Below are positions 17,143-25,860 of a stretch of DNA of 64,000 bases, in pieces. Within the stretch, counting starts at the first letter, position 1; every line of letters begins with the position of its first letter. This stretch comes from an uncultured Bacteroidota bacterium (GTDB lineage: Bacteria; Bacteroidota; Bacteroidia; JABEUT01), in assembly GCA_903863935.1 (NCBI GenBank), contig CAIPDV010000074.1, positions 1 through 64,000 on the forward strand. Direction: 5' to 3'. Under the pieces are notes generated by a model. It made no database searches and was not told the origin of the DNA. It saw only the letters and a program-made list of their open reading frames with translations. A program made the translations under genes and the position numbers.

Positions 17143-18282
17143 TTAATTAAAAATATCAATACTTTGTTTGAGTAAATCAGGATTATTAATAAAAGCTGCT
17201 GCAAACTTCCGCGTTCCTTCCGACCAGGTATTAAACTCCTCCTGATCCATAGAAACTACTTTATGTAAAACATCTTCAAATTTTTGCTGCTCTTCCAGCG
17301 GTAAATCAAACCCCGCTTTCAGCGGTTCAAGACCTATCCATGGGGTTCTGTCACTTATTATTGGCGGACATCCGCAAATCATGGCTTCCAGTATGGTATG
17401 CCCGAAATTTTCACCTTGGGTTGGCATCAATAAAAAATGCACGTCCTTCATAGCCTGCGGAAGGCTGTCTTTGCTAATAGGGCCAAAATATTCACATTCC
17501 ACATTCGAAGGCAAACGAGACAGGATTTCTTTGCACTTTTCCCAGTACGGATAATCATATACAGGTCCGTAAATATCGAACTTTACTTTCCCTTTCGCAT
17601 TTAATAGTACTTCAAGGGCATAGTGCAAATTTTTCTCCGGCGATACACGGGCCACATTTATCAGGTTTACCGAACCCACCTCTTTCCGTTTTTCTATTGT
17701 AACCGGTGACTCAATTTTACCCGGAAGATTAGGTGCAATTTTAATTTCAACTTTTTTACCAAACACCTGCCTTATATGATCTGCCTCGTGAAGCGAAGCC
17801 GCATGAAATTTCATATTCTTTATCATGCTGCTGTTCTTTATCCATAAAAGGAATGGCTTCTTTTTCCAGCTTTTTATTGCAATGGCTGTGGGGGCAAGCA
17901 TTCCTCGCGGAGCGAGAATAACTTTTTTACCCAATTTATTCAATATAAAAAGTGGCATAATGGTAAACCTTGGAGAATACATACTGTTGAGGTAAGCAAT
18001 ATCAAACTCTTCTTCGTTAATAAGCTTGCTCATGGCAGGATAACTCAACTTCTTTTCCGAGAAATAATATACCCGCATTCCATTGGGCAATATGTTCCAT
18101 TCATCACTTTTAACACCCCGGTAAGGAACGGTATCCGTGTAGTCCGTGTCCCTTGTAATTACGGAAAAATCGTAGAACTCCTGCAAGTGGTTGATCAGGT
18201 TAAACGATGATTGTATCGGGCCGCCCGCCATAAAGCCCGGGTAAAACCAATCGCTGAACAACAATATTTTCTTTTTAGGCAT
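17143..18282 (-). CDS. Family 4 glycosyltransferase (GT-B fold)
   Basis: 379 residues. The N-terminal Rossmann domain opens ILLFSDWFYPGFMAGGPIQS (Gly-rich acceptor loop). Then come APRGMLAP near residue 125, the C-domain start VNLINVARVSPEKNLHYAL, and LLMPTQGENFGHTILEAM, the E-x7-E nucleotide-sugar signature of GT4 retaining transferases. Related to WbnK/PimA-type enzymes of polysaccharide synthesis. It overlaps the 3' end of asnB by 8 nt and abuts the GT2 gene, which indicates translational coupling. Confidence 0.9.
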   Translation of the reverse strand: MPKKKILLFSDWFYPGFMAGGPIQSSFNLINHLQEFYDFSVITRDTDYTDTVPYRGVKSDEWNILPNGMRVYYFSEKKLSYPAMSKLINEEEFDIAYLNSMYSPRFTIMPLFILNKLGKKVILAPRGMLAPTAIAIKSWKKKPFLLWIKNSSMIKNMKFHAASLHEADHIRQVFGKKVEIKIAPNLPGKIESPVTIEKRKEVGSVNLINVARVSPEKNLHYALEVLLNAKGKVKFDIYGPVYDYPYWEKCKEILSRLPSNVECEYFGPISKDSLPQAMKDVHFLLMPTQGENFGHTILEAMICGCPPIISDRTPWIGLEPLKAGFDLPLEEQQKFEDVLHKVVSMDQEEFNTWSEGTRKFAAAFINNPDLLKQSIDIFN

Positions 18283-20158
18283 CTATCTTATTCTCTTTAA
18301 TCCAGTTTTCGAGAGCTACCAAATGCCATATTTTATACCATGGGCATTGCGGATTCCCTTTTAAAAAACCTGCCCACAAAGCTTGCAAATTATTTTTATT
18401 AAAAAAATCACGGTCTGAAAGACTGTTAATATTGGCCTCACAAAAAGCTTTCAAATCATTTTTCATCCATACATTCCAGGGAAAAGTAAATCCCATTTTC
18501 CTACGGTTAGTAATAGTTTCAGGCAATAAGCCCCTCATTGCATCTGTCAATAGCTTCTTGGGTGTATGCGGATATTTCACATCATCGGGTAAACCCAAAA
18601 CGTATTCAACCAACGTATAGTCAATAAACGGAACCCTAACCTCTAATGCATGCGCCATGCTCATTTGGTCCGTGTCTCTTAATAAAACATCAGGCAGGTA
18701 ATGGCTCAGTTCCATTATTGATATTTGCGAAAGAATTTCGTGTTTGGTTAATCCCGGTGACCTCACCCCTCTTTCTTCTGCAAGGAGAGGAATGAGCAAC
18801 TCCTTCATCTCTTTCTTTGTATAGGTTTCACGGGTTAACGGATACGTATTTTCCAATCCCCAGTTGCCACTGCCGGCCATTTCTAATAGCTTATTGGATG
18901 CGGGGGATGGCTTCATTTTACTCATTAAATAAAACGGAAGTGAGACGAAAGGGAATCCTCCAACCCATTTTATTTTTTCAAGTTTATGCAGCCTTTTAAA
19001 TAAGGGATAACCGGCAAAAAGTTCATCGCTGCCTAGCCCGGAGAGAGCCATTGTAATCCCCGCTTTTTTAGTGGCTTCCGAAACAATATATGTATTCATA
19101 CCATCTCCACTCGGGTGATCCATGGCTGACAGTGCTTCCGGGAGTTTATGCAGACAATCGGTTGCTTTCAGTTTTATATCGTGATGGTCGGTGTTGTATT
19201 GCTTAGCAATTTGAGTAGAATAAGGTGCTTCGCTGAAATCAGATTCATCAAAAGTTACTGAAAAGGTTTTCACTTTTTCATTCATCAGTTTAGACATTAC
19301 CGCGACTACCAAACTCGAATCTATTCCACCGGATAAAAATGCGCCAAATGGAACATCAGCAACCAATCTCCTTTCTACAGCAGCATAAATTAAATCTTTC
19401 ACATCCTTGCAAATTTCTTCATAGGATTTAACCGGTGACTGAACCGGAATATCCTGCAAAGCCCAGTATTTATGCTGTATTATAGGAGTAGTTGTTTCTC
19501 CGGCTTTAATAAGCGTATAATGCCCGGGTAACAACATTTTTACATTTTCAATTATAGTTGCCGGGGCATGTACGGTCTGGAATTTTACATATTCTGCAAC
19601 TGAACTTTTATCAAGCTTTTTGGGTACTCTATTGCTCTTTAACAATGCCCTTATTTCCGACGCAAAAAAAATATTCCCGTCACCTTGCCAATAATAGAGC
19701 GGCTTTATACCTAACCTGTCGCGGGCTATGAACAGTTCCTGTTTTTGAGTATCCCAAATAGCAAAGGCATACATGCCGTTTAAATACTTCATGCAGTCGG
19801 TTCCCCAACGCTGGTATGCCGCTATAATAACTTCGGTATCGGTTTGGGTTCTGAAATGGTAGGTTTGACTGGCATCACCAACCTTGGAGCGTTGCAGTTC
19901 CAGTTTCAGTGTTTTGTAATTATATAATTCACCGTTGTAAACAATCTGAAACCTGCCGTCACTCGAAACCATTGGTTGGTGGCCGTCTTTCGACAAATCT
20001 ATAATTGACAGACGGCGATGCCCCAAGGCAATTCCATCATCAATAAAAAAACCTTCGTCGTCAGGCCCACGATGAGACAGCGCATTATTCATCATGGAAA
20101 TACTTTTTTCCGCTGACTCTTTATCGCTTAGTCCAATAATTCCACAAATTCCGCACAT
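18275..20158 (-). CDS. asnB: Glutamine-hydrolysing asparagine synthase
   Basis: 627 residues. The N-terminal class II glutaminase begins MCGICGIIG, with the mature nucleophile Cys2, and has LSHRGPDDEG and VYNGELYNY. The C-terminal synthetase has the PP-loop GAFLSGGIDSSLV near residue 285 and the MALSGLGSDELFAGY block. Free enzyme makes asparagine from aspartate, but copies beside glycosyltransferases, as here, commonly amidate sugar or peptide parts of surface polysaccharide. Residues about 456-467 (AEERGVRSPG) are encoded by a palindromic DNA repeat and lie in a loop that varies between relatives. First gene of a three-gene operon. Confidence 0.93.
   Translation of the reverse strand: MCGICGIIGLSDKESAEKSISMMNNALSHRGPDDEGFFIDDGIALGHRRLSIIDLSKDGHQPMVSSDGRFQIVYNGELYNYKTLKLELQRSKVGDASQTYHFRTQTDTEVIIAAYQRWGTDCMKYLNGMYAFAIWDTQKQELFIARDRLGIKPLYYWQGDGNIFFASEIRALLKSNRVPKKLDKSSVAEYVKFQTVHAPATIIENVKMLLPGHYTLIKAGETTTPIIQHKYWALQDIPVQSPVKSYEEICKDVKDLIYAAVERRLVADVPFGAFLSGGIDSSLVVAVMSKLMNEKVKTFSVTFDESDFSEAPYSTQIAKQYNTDHHDIKLKATDCLHKLPEALSAMDHPSGDGMNTYIVSEATKKAGITMALSGLGSDELFAGYPLFKRLHKLEKIKWVGGFPFVSLPFYLMSKMKPSPASNKLLEMAGSGNWGLENTYPLTRETYTKKEMKELLIPLLAEERGVRSPGLTKHEILSQISIMELSHYLPDVLLRDTDQMSMAHALEVRVPFIDYTLVEYVLGLPDDVKYPHTPKKLLTDAMRGLLPETITNRRKMGFTFPWNVWMKNDLKAFCEANINSLSDRDFFNKNNLQALWAGFLKGNPQCPWYKIWHLVALENWIKENKIDA
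18759..18792. repeat. Palindromic repeat, CTCTCC family, inside asnB
   Basis: Reads on the minus strand as CCTCTCCTTGCAGAAGAAAG then AGGGGTGAGGTC. This is a recognisable, imperfect copy of the small CTCTCC...GGGGTGAGG repeat. It is translated in frame as LLAEERGVRSPG. Confidence 0.5.
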
Positions 20159-20162
20159 GGGA

Positions 20163-20170
20163 CAAAGATA
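20163..20170 (-). promoter_or_regulatory. -7 box TATCTTTG of the asnB operon
   Basis: Just 4 nt before ATG 20158, so the leader is almost absent. Confidence 0.55.
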
Positions 20171-20221
20171 GTTAATAATGAAAAGTTGAATTCTAACGCT
20201 GTTGCCTCTTATATATTCGAC

Positions 20222-20995
20222 CTATTCACCTTTAAAAATAGGCTTTCTTTTTTCCAGAAATGCTTTTACCCCTTCCTTGTGGTCGTGTGTCTTTGCGGCT
20301 GCATCCTGAAGTTCTTCCTCCATTTGCAACTGCTCCTTTAAATCATGATTCAATGATGCGTTCAACAATCGCTTGGTATATCCAATTCCCTTTGTAGGCA
20401 TGGTTGCAAGCATAGCAGCCATTTTTTCCGCTTCGGCCATCAGGCTTTCATCGGGAAATATTTTATAAATCATACCATATTCCATGGCTTGTTGCGCTGT
20501 CACTTTATCACCCAGCATCATTAAGGCAGATGCGCGTTGTAAGCCAATTAAACGTGGTAAAAAGAATGTTCCTGCGCTATCCGGTATCAATCCTATTTTA
20601 CTGAATGCTTGTATAAAACTTGCTGAGGTAGCTGCCAAAACAATATCGCAAGCAAAGGCAATGTTAGCTCCGGCTCCAGCCGCAACTCCATTAACAGCAC
20701 ATACAACAGGTTTTTCAATTTCCCGTAATTTTAAAATAATAGGGTTGTATTGTTCTCTAACAATCTGTTTAATTTCAACACCGGGTTCAATAGCGGCAGC
20801 CAGGTCCTGACCGGCCGAAAAGGCCCTCCCCTCCCCTGTTATCAACACACTGCGAACATGGCTGGTGGCAACACAATCATCCAATGCAGCCTGCATTTCC
20901 TTAGCCATATTCATGTTAAAGCTATTCAAAACTTCGGGGCGGTTCAGTACTATTTTGCCTACGCCGTTAGTAATAGAAAATAATATGTTGTTCAT
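20222..20995 (-). CDS. paaG: Enoyl-CoA hydratase/isomerase, PaaG-like
   Basis: 257 residues of the crotonase fold. Key blocks are GEGRAFSAGQDL (oxyanion-hole region), AVNGVAAGAGANIAFACDIV (second oxyanion-hole glycines) and FSKIGLIPDSAGTFFLPRLIG. The Asp in LIPDSAG matches the catalytic acid of PaaG, the 2-(1,2-epoxy-1,2-dihydrophenyl)acetyl-CoA isomerase that forms the oxepin ring in phenylacetate breakdown. Nearby paaC and paaD support this over a fatty-acid enoyl-CoA hydratase. ATG 20995 is chosen over the in-frame TTG at 21004, because a -7 box covers the TTG. Confidence 0.8.
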   Translation of the reverse strand: MNNILFSITNGVGKIVLNRPEVLNSFNMNMAKEMQAALDDCVATSHVRSVLITGEGRAFSAGQDLAAAIEPGVEIKQIVREQYNPIILKLREIEKPVVCAVNGVAAGAGANIAFACDIVLAATSASFIQAFSKIGLIPDSAGTFFLPRLIGLQRASALMMLGDKVTAQQAMEYGMIYKIFPDESLMAEAEKMAAMLATMPTKGIGYTKRLLNASLNHDLKEQLQMEEELQDAAAKTHDHKEGVKAFLEKRKPIFKGE

Positions 20996-21001
20996 AATGC
21001 C

Positions 21002-21009
21002 CAAAGATA
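21002..21009 (-). promoter_or_regulatory. -7 box TATCTTTG for the paaG-like gene
   Basis: Overlaps the upstream TTG candidate start and lies 6 nt before ATG 20995. It decides the start. Confidence 0.55.
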
Positions 21010-21275
21010 AATGTTTTGCCGTAAGGGAACATTTAAAATGTTGATATAGGTCATCTTATTTACAACTAACATTCAATTTATTTTTCACACTTCTTAAACG
21101 AAGAATTTAAAATTGAAATCCCTTAAAACCAAGCCAGTGCAAGAAAAGGCTTTATCTGTGATGAATTACATGATGAAACTCACACTTTAAACTGACCATA
21201 ATCATGCAATTAGGCCTAATAACCAACCAATTTGCAACAGTAAAGTCATACCAGTCACAAAAGTTATAAATTAAA

Positions 21276-23549
21276 ATGAAACCGATCCTTACCAAAATCC
21301 TGCTTCTTGAAGATAACCCTGTAGACGCACAATTAGTGGGAAATGAACTTGACAAAAGCAATCTTACCTACAATATGAAAGTAGTAACTAACAAGATTGA
21401 TTTTACAGCCGGGTTAATAGAATTCAAACCTGATATCATTATATCCGAATATAGCCTGCCCTCCTTCGATTCTAAGGAAGCATTAGCAATCGTAAAGATG
21501 CATTTAAAAAGAACGCCCTTTATTATTCTCACAAACACAAAATCGGAGAATTTTGCGGCTGAAGTAATAAAGGAAGGCGGCTATGATTATCTTCTCAAAG
21601 ATCATTTGATGCATTTGCGAATTGTGCTTACAAATGCGTTACAAAAAGCAAAAATAGAAAAGGAACAACATCACAGCCGGAGCAGTAAAAAATTATTGAT
21701 TCAAACCGAAACCTTTGCGCATGTTGGCGGATGGCAATTTGACTTTATAAAAGGTAAAGCCAATTGGTCAGATGAAACTTACCGCATGCTTGGGTATGAG
21801 CCCGGCGAAATTGAACCGGGGCTGCAAACTTTCCTGAAATGTGTACACCCCGATGATATAGAAAGGGTAAGAAAAACAATTTACGATGCAGAGCATACCA
21901 GCCCGTTTTCAAGAAAATTCGTGGCCCGGATTATAAACTCAAAAACAAAGGAAGTAAGACACCTGCAAACAGTTGTAATGTTTGAGTTCAATGAAGCGGG
22001 CGAAAAATTACGTGCACTTGGTTTTCATCATGACATAACTGTAGAAAAAGAAATTGAGGCACGTTTGATACGTAAACGTATTCATTTGCTTACCTCTCAA
22101 AGACTGGCGAATATTGGAAGCTGGGAAATTGATTTTTCCGATAATACTAATCCAGAGGCAAACCCAACCTACTGGTCGGACGAATTGTATAGGATATTCG
22201 GATTAGATTCTACCAAAAAGCCCCCGGAGTGGTCTGTCTTTATGGAGTTTGTTCATCCCGAAGACAAGGAACTGCTCTTATCCAAATTTACAGAAGCTAT
22301 CGAAAGCCGTAAAACATTCAATTTGGATTATAGGCTTGTTCTGCCAAACAATGTAACTAAAATAGTACATTCAAGGGGGGAGCTTATTATTAACAAACAA
22401 ACAGATAAGCTGCTAAAAGTTATAGGCACCACACAGGATATTACACAACGCAAAGAAGAAGAGGAAGCATTTAAAAAATCGGAAGCCAACCTGCGCACCA
22501 TTTTTGATAATACAACCACTTGTTTTCTTTTAATAAATTCGGAACTGAAAATAGTATCCCTTAATAAAGCTGCCACGGAAGGATTTAAATCATGGATCGG
22601 GAAACCGATTTTCACGGGTGATAATATTCTCGATTTTATAATGGAAGATAGAAAACAGCGGGCAGTTGGTATGTATAAACGTGTTTTTGAAGGTGAACAA
22701 TTTAAATTTGAAGATTCATTTAAAACGCACGATGGTGCTACCATTTGGTATTTCATGCAATTGTTACCTGTTTATGGTGAAAATAATAAGGTACTTAACA
22801 TGATTTTTTATATACGGGATATAACTGACCGTAAATTAGCCGAAATTGAAAGGGAAAAAATAACCACCCATTTAATTCAACGTAATAAAGACCTGCAGCA
22901 GTTCTCTTACATTGTATCGCATAACCTTCGTTTGCCGGTGGCTAACATTATGGGCCTTATTGAAGGCTTCGGTATCAACCAGCTTCCTACTGAAGAACAA
23001 AGAGATATAGCTTCAGCCATTTATGTTTCGGTAAGGGCACTTGATGATATTGTTCTTGATTTGAATAAGATTTTAGATACCCGCAATAAAAGATCTGAAG
23101 ATAAAACAAATCTGAAATTATCAGAAATAGTTCTAGATACGAAAGTCAATCTTGGCTTTGCAATAAAGAAAGAAAATGCCATTATTGAAACTGATTTTAC
23201 CGGATGTGATGAATTATTTGCAATGAAAAGTTATATCACCAGTATTTTTCACAACCTGATTTTAAACAGTATTCGATTCAGACAGCCATCACTAACTCCG
23301 TTCATCCTGATAAAGTGCCTGAAAAAAGATAATAAAACGGTACTCTCATTCACCGACAATGGCCTGGGAATAGATATGAATACAAAAGGAAAGGACCTGT
23401 TTGGTTTGTACAAACGGTTTCATCCGCATATTCCCGGAAAAGGCACAGGTTTATTTATGGTGAAGACCCAGGTAGAAGTAATGGGGGGTAAAATTTCAGC
23501 CACCAGCGAGGTGAACAAAGGAAGTACGTTCACAATTGAATTTGCATAA
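21276..23549 (+). CDS. Hybrid REC-PAS-histidine kinase with Glu in the receiver site
   Basis: 757 residues, no membrane segment, so a cytosolic sensor. Residues 1-125 form a receiver domain with acidic pair Glu12-Asp13, Thr86 and Lys108. The phosphoacceptor position in IIISEYSLPSF is Glu58 instead of Asp. Three PAS domains follow (about 140-265 with GWQFDFIKGKANWSDETYRM and a PAC tail, 270-400, 405-530). The kinase core has His549 in SYIVSHNLRLPVANI, the N-box HNLILNSIRF, DNGLGIDM and the G2 loop GKGTGLFMVKTQVE. This H-box type is common in Bacteroidota. The cognate output regulator is not adjacent. A decayed copy follows directly. Confidence 0.92.
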   Translation: MKPILTKILLLEDNPVDAQLVGNELDKSNLTYNMKVVTNKIDFTAGLIEFKPDIIISEYSLPSFDSKEALAIVKMHLKRTPFIILTNTKSENFAAEVIKEGGYDYLLKDHLMHLRIVLTNALQKAKIEKEQHHSRSSKKLLIQTETFAHVGGWQFDFIKGKANWSDETYRMLGYEPGEIEPGLQTFLKCVHPDDIERVRKTIYDAEHTSPFSRKFVARIINSKTKEVRHLQTVVMFEFNEAGEKLRALGFHHDITVEKEIEARLIRKRIHLLTSQRLANIGSWEIDFSDNTNPEANPTYWSDELYRIFGLDSTKKPPEWSVFMEFVHPEDKELLLSKFTEAIESRKTFNLDYRLVLPNNVTKIVHSRGELIINKQTDKLLKVIGTTQDITQRKEEEEAFKKSEANLRTIFDNTTTCFLLINSELKIVSLNKAATEGFKSWIGKPIFTGDNILDFIMEDRKQRAVGMYKRVFEGEQFKFEDSFKTHDGATIWYFMQLLPVYGENNKVLNMIFYIRDITDRKLAEIEREKITTHLIQRNKDLQQFSYIVSHNLRLPVANIMGLIEGFGINQLPTEEQRDIASAIYVSVRALDDIVLDLNKILDTRNKRSEDKTNLKLSEIVLDTKVNLGFAIKKENAIIETDFTGCDELFAMKSYITSIFHNLILNSIRFRQPSLTPFILIKCLKKDNKTVLSFTDNGLGIDMNTKGKDLFGLYKRFHPHIPGKGTGLFMVKTQVEVMGGKISATSEVNKGSTFTIEFA

Positions 23550-23742
23550 CAAATGCAATAACACTAAATGCTCTTAGTGATTGACTTTAAAATCATTTCT
23601 ACTAAAATATGGGAATGATATAACTTTTGTTTTGTATTTTATAACAAATATGCCAAGCGTTAAGCAGTATTTTGCATTTATACTATTTATTGTATAATTA
23701 AAACTATAAAATAACCCCTGAATAATTACCGGCTAACCCGTC

Positions 23743-23798
23743 AGTCTGCCCTCCCCGATTCTAAGGAAGCACTTGTAATCGTAAATAAGCAAACTGCC
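23743..23798 (+). pseudogene. Receiver-domain remnant before the second kinase
   Basis: This non-coding stretch matches the REC-coding part of the upstream kinase gene (from 21452): both read AG(T/C)CTGCCCTCC, then GATTCTAAGGAAGCA, then AATCGTAAA. One base is missing in the remnant (CCCTCCCCGATT versus CCCTCCTTCGATT). It shows that the second kinase gene once had the same N-terminal receiver. Confidence 0.85.
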
Positions 23799-23811
23799 AA
23801 ATTTTATTACA

Positions 23812-25280
23812 ATGAATAAAACGAACAGTGCAAGCACCAATCTGACAAAATCCGGTAATTATTTAGCTGAACTACGTTTTTCGGGCAATGAAATTGCCGT
23901 TCGGCTTAAAGAGAAAGAAAATAAGGAGGCAGCATTAATACAGGCTAATAAAAAGCTTAAGGAGAATGAAGAAAAGTACCGTTTGCTGGTAGAAAGGGCA
24001 AAGGACTATGCTATTTTTTTGGTTGACCTCACCGGACATATAAAAACTTGGAACGCAGGAGCGGAGCATATTAAAGGATATACTGCAAATGAAATAATAG
24101 GGAAGCACATTTCAATTTTTTACACGAAAGAATCTATAAAAAATAAAGAACCTGAATATAATTTAAAAACTGCTAAAGAAAAAGGCCGGTTTGAAGATAT
24201 TGGGTGGCGATTGCGAAAAGATGGAACAAAGTTTTGGGCCGATATTATATTTACCGCTTTAATAAAGGCGCACTTGACGGCCTTAGTAAAGAATTAGCGC
24301 AAACGCTTGAGGTTGGCAAAGACATGATAGGTATTATAGATCAACACAAAAAACAAAGAACCCTGGATATGTACCATCGGGTTTTTGAGGGTGAAAAATT
24401 TAAACTGGAAGATTATTATACCCTGCTGGATGGCAAGGTATTGTGGTTTGAAATGCAATTATTACCTGTAAAAGTGAATGCAGGTAAGATCAACCATATG
24501 ATTGTATACTTAAGCGATATAACGAAAAGAAAAATTGTTGAAATTGAAAAAGAAAAAATAACGGCCGATCTTTTAACACGGAATAAAGACCTGGAACAAT
24601 TTTCATACATTATATCCCATAACCTTCGTTTACCGATTGCTAATATTATTGGATTAATTGATAACCTCGCCATGAATAATTTTCAGGGAGACGAAAGGAA
24701 GGAAGCCATGTCGGCAATTCATATCTCGGCAAGAAGGCTGGATGATGTGGTAATGGATTTGAATAAAATATTGGACGTAAGAATTAAAGACAATGAACAA
24801 AAGCAAGTTTTAAAATTATCTGACATCTTGTATGATACTACAATAAATTTAGGGTTTATTATTAAAAAGGAAAATGCCTTAATCGAATCTGATTTTTCTC
24901 AAATCGATGAATTGTTTACTGTAAAAAGCTATCTATCAAGTATATTTTATAACCTGATGCTAAACAGTATTAAATACCGCAATGCCGCATTAACTCCTCA
25001 CATAATTATTAAAAGCGAAATAGAGGATAGTAAAATAGTGGTTACGTTTATTGATAACGGGCTTGGTATGGATATTCCTAAAAAAAGCGATGAATTATTC
25101 GGGCTTTATAAGCGGTTTCACCCTCAAATTAACGGGAAAGGAGTGGGGTTATATATGGTTAAATTACAAGTTGAATCATTAGGAGGAATTATTAGTGTAA
25201 CTAGCAAAGTAAACAAAGGGTCTACATTTACAATTGAATTTGAAAAAGCAGACATTACCGTGCGCTCTACAGGCACTTAA
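23812..25280 (+). pseudogene. Decayed tandem copy of the PAS-histidine kinase gene
   Basis: Two overlapping frames replace one gene. The first (23812-24297, ATG 23812) holds a PAS domain with EKYRLLVERAKDYAIFLVD, GHIKTWNAGAEHIKGYTANE and WRLRKDGTKFWADIIFTAL, then leaves frame and stops. The second, in another frame, resumes with FNKGALDGLSKE, so a one-base-type shift lies near 24255-24262. It then runs straight into MYHRVFEGEKFKLED, which in the parent is the second half of the third PAS, so about 50 residues are deleted. The kinase core is intact in the second frame (SYIISHNLRLPIANIIGL, YNLMLNSIKYR, DNGLGMD, GKGVGLYMVKLQ). A free kinase core could still be made, but I call it a pseudogene. 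Its end overlaps paaD by 14 nt. Confidence 0.8.
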
Positions 25281-25752
25281 AGTAATCGAAAGGTTCTTTG
25301 CAATCGCTGCATGTATAGAGGGCTTTGCAGGGTGTAGAACCAAAAAAACTTTTCATTTCGGTATTGGTTGAATGGCAACGCGGACAATGCACCACTTTGG
25401 GTTTGTCACTTAACCGGCTTTTATCAGAGGTTGATTCTTCCGGCGGGGCAATACCGTAATCTTTCAGCTTTGTTCTTCCTGCTTCAGTTATCCAGTCGGT
25501 TGTCCATGCAGGGGAAAGAATGGTTTTGATAGTAAAGTTTGCAACCCCTTTTTCAATTAGCTTATTACGTATATCTTCCTCAATTATATGGGTAGCAGGG
25601 CATCCGGTATAGGTTGGTGTAATAGTTACCAAAGTACCCTCCGAATTTACCTCAACAGTCCTTACAATCCCCAAATCGAGAACATTTACAACCGGTATTT
25701 CCGGATCCGGAACTTCTTGTAAAAAACCTACTATTTCTTCTTTGCTATTCAT
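25267..25752 (-). CDS. paaD: Phenylacetyl-CoA epoxidase subunit PaaD
   Basis: 161 residues. The N-terminal MIP18/DUF59-like domain has VPDPEIPVVNVLDLGIVR and ITPTYTGCPATHIIEEDI. ILSPAWTTDWITEAGRTKLKDYGIAPP follows (quoted as SPAWTTDWITEAGRTKL here). The C-terminus has paired CPRC and CSDC knuckles as in PaaD. PaaD belongs to the PaaABCDE multicomponent epoxidase that oxidises phenylacetyl-CoA and is thought to help Fe-S or metal assembly. It follows paaC by 108 nt with a palindromic element between them. Its 3' end runs convergently 14 nt into the kinase pseudogene. Confidence 0.93.
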   Translation of the reverse strand: MNSKEEIVGFLQEVPDPEIPVVNVLDLGIVRTVEVNSEGTLVTITPTYTGCPATHIIEEDIRNKLIEKGVANFTIKTILSPAWTTDWITEAGRTKLKDYGIAPPEESTSDKSRLSDKPKVVHCPRCHSTNTEMKSFFGSTPCKALYTCSDCKEPFDYFKCL

Positions 25753-25760
25753 TAATTTTC

Positions 25761-25830
25761 CGTCATTGCGAAGTTTTGCGAAAGCAATCTTACCTGTTTA
25801 AAGAGATTGCTTCGTTCCTCGCAATGACGA
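25761..25830. repeat. CATTGCGAGG-type palindromic element between paaC and paaD
   Basis: Left half starts CGTCATTGCGAAG and ends AAGCAATCT. Right half (25803-25830) is its complement, ending CCTCGCAATGACG. The loop is about 12 nt. It is the same family as 39657-39770 and the nadE insertion. It sits in the only gap inside the paaCD pair and could act on the mRNA. Confidence 0.85.
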
Positions 25831-25860
25831 TGCCTCTTTTACTTTTCACTTTCTACTTAT

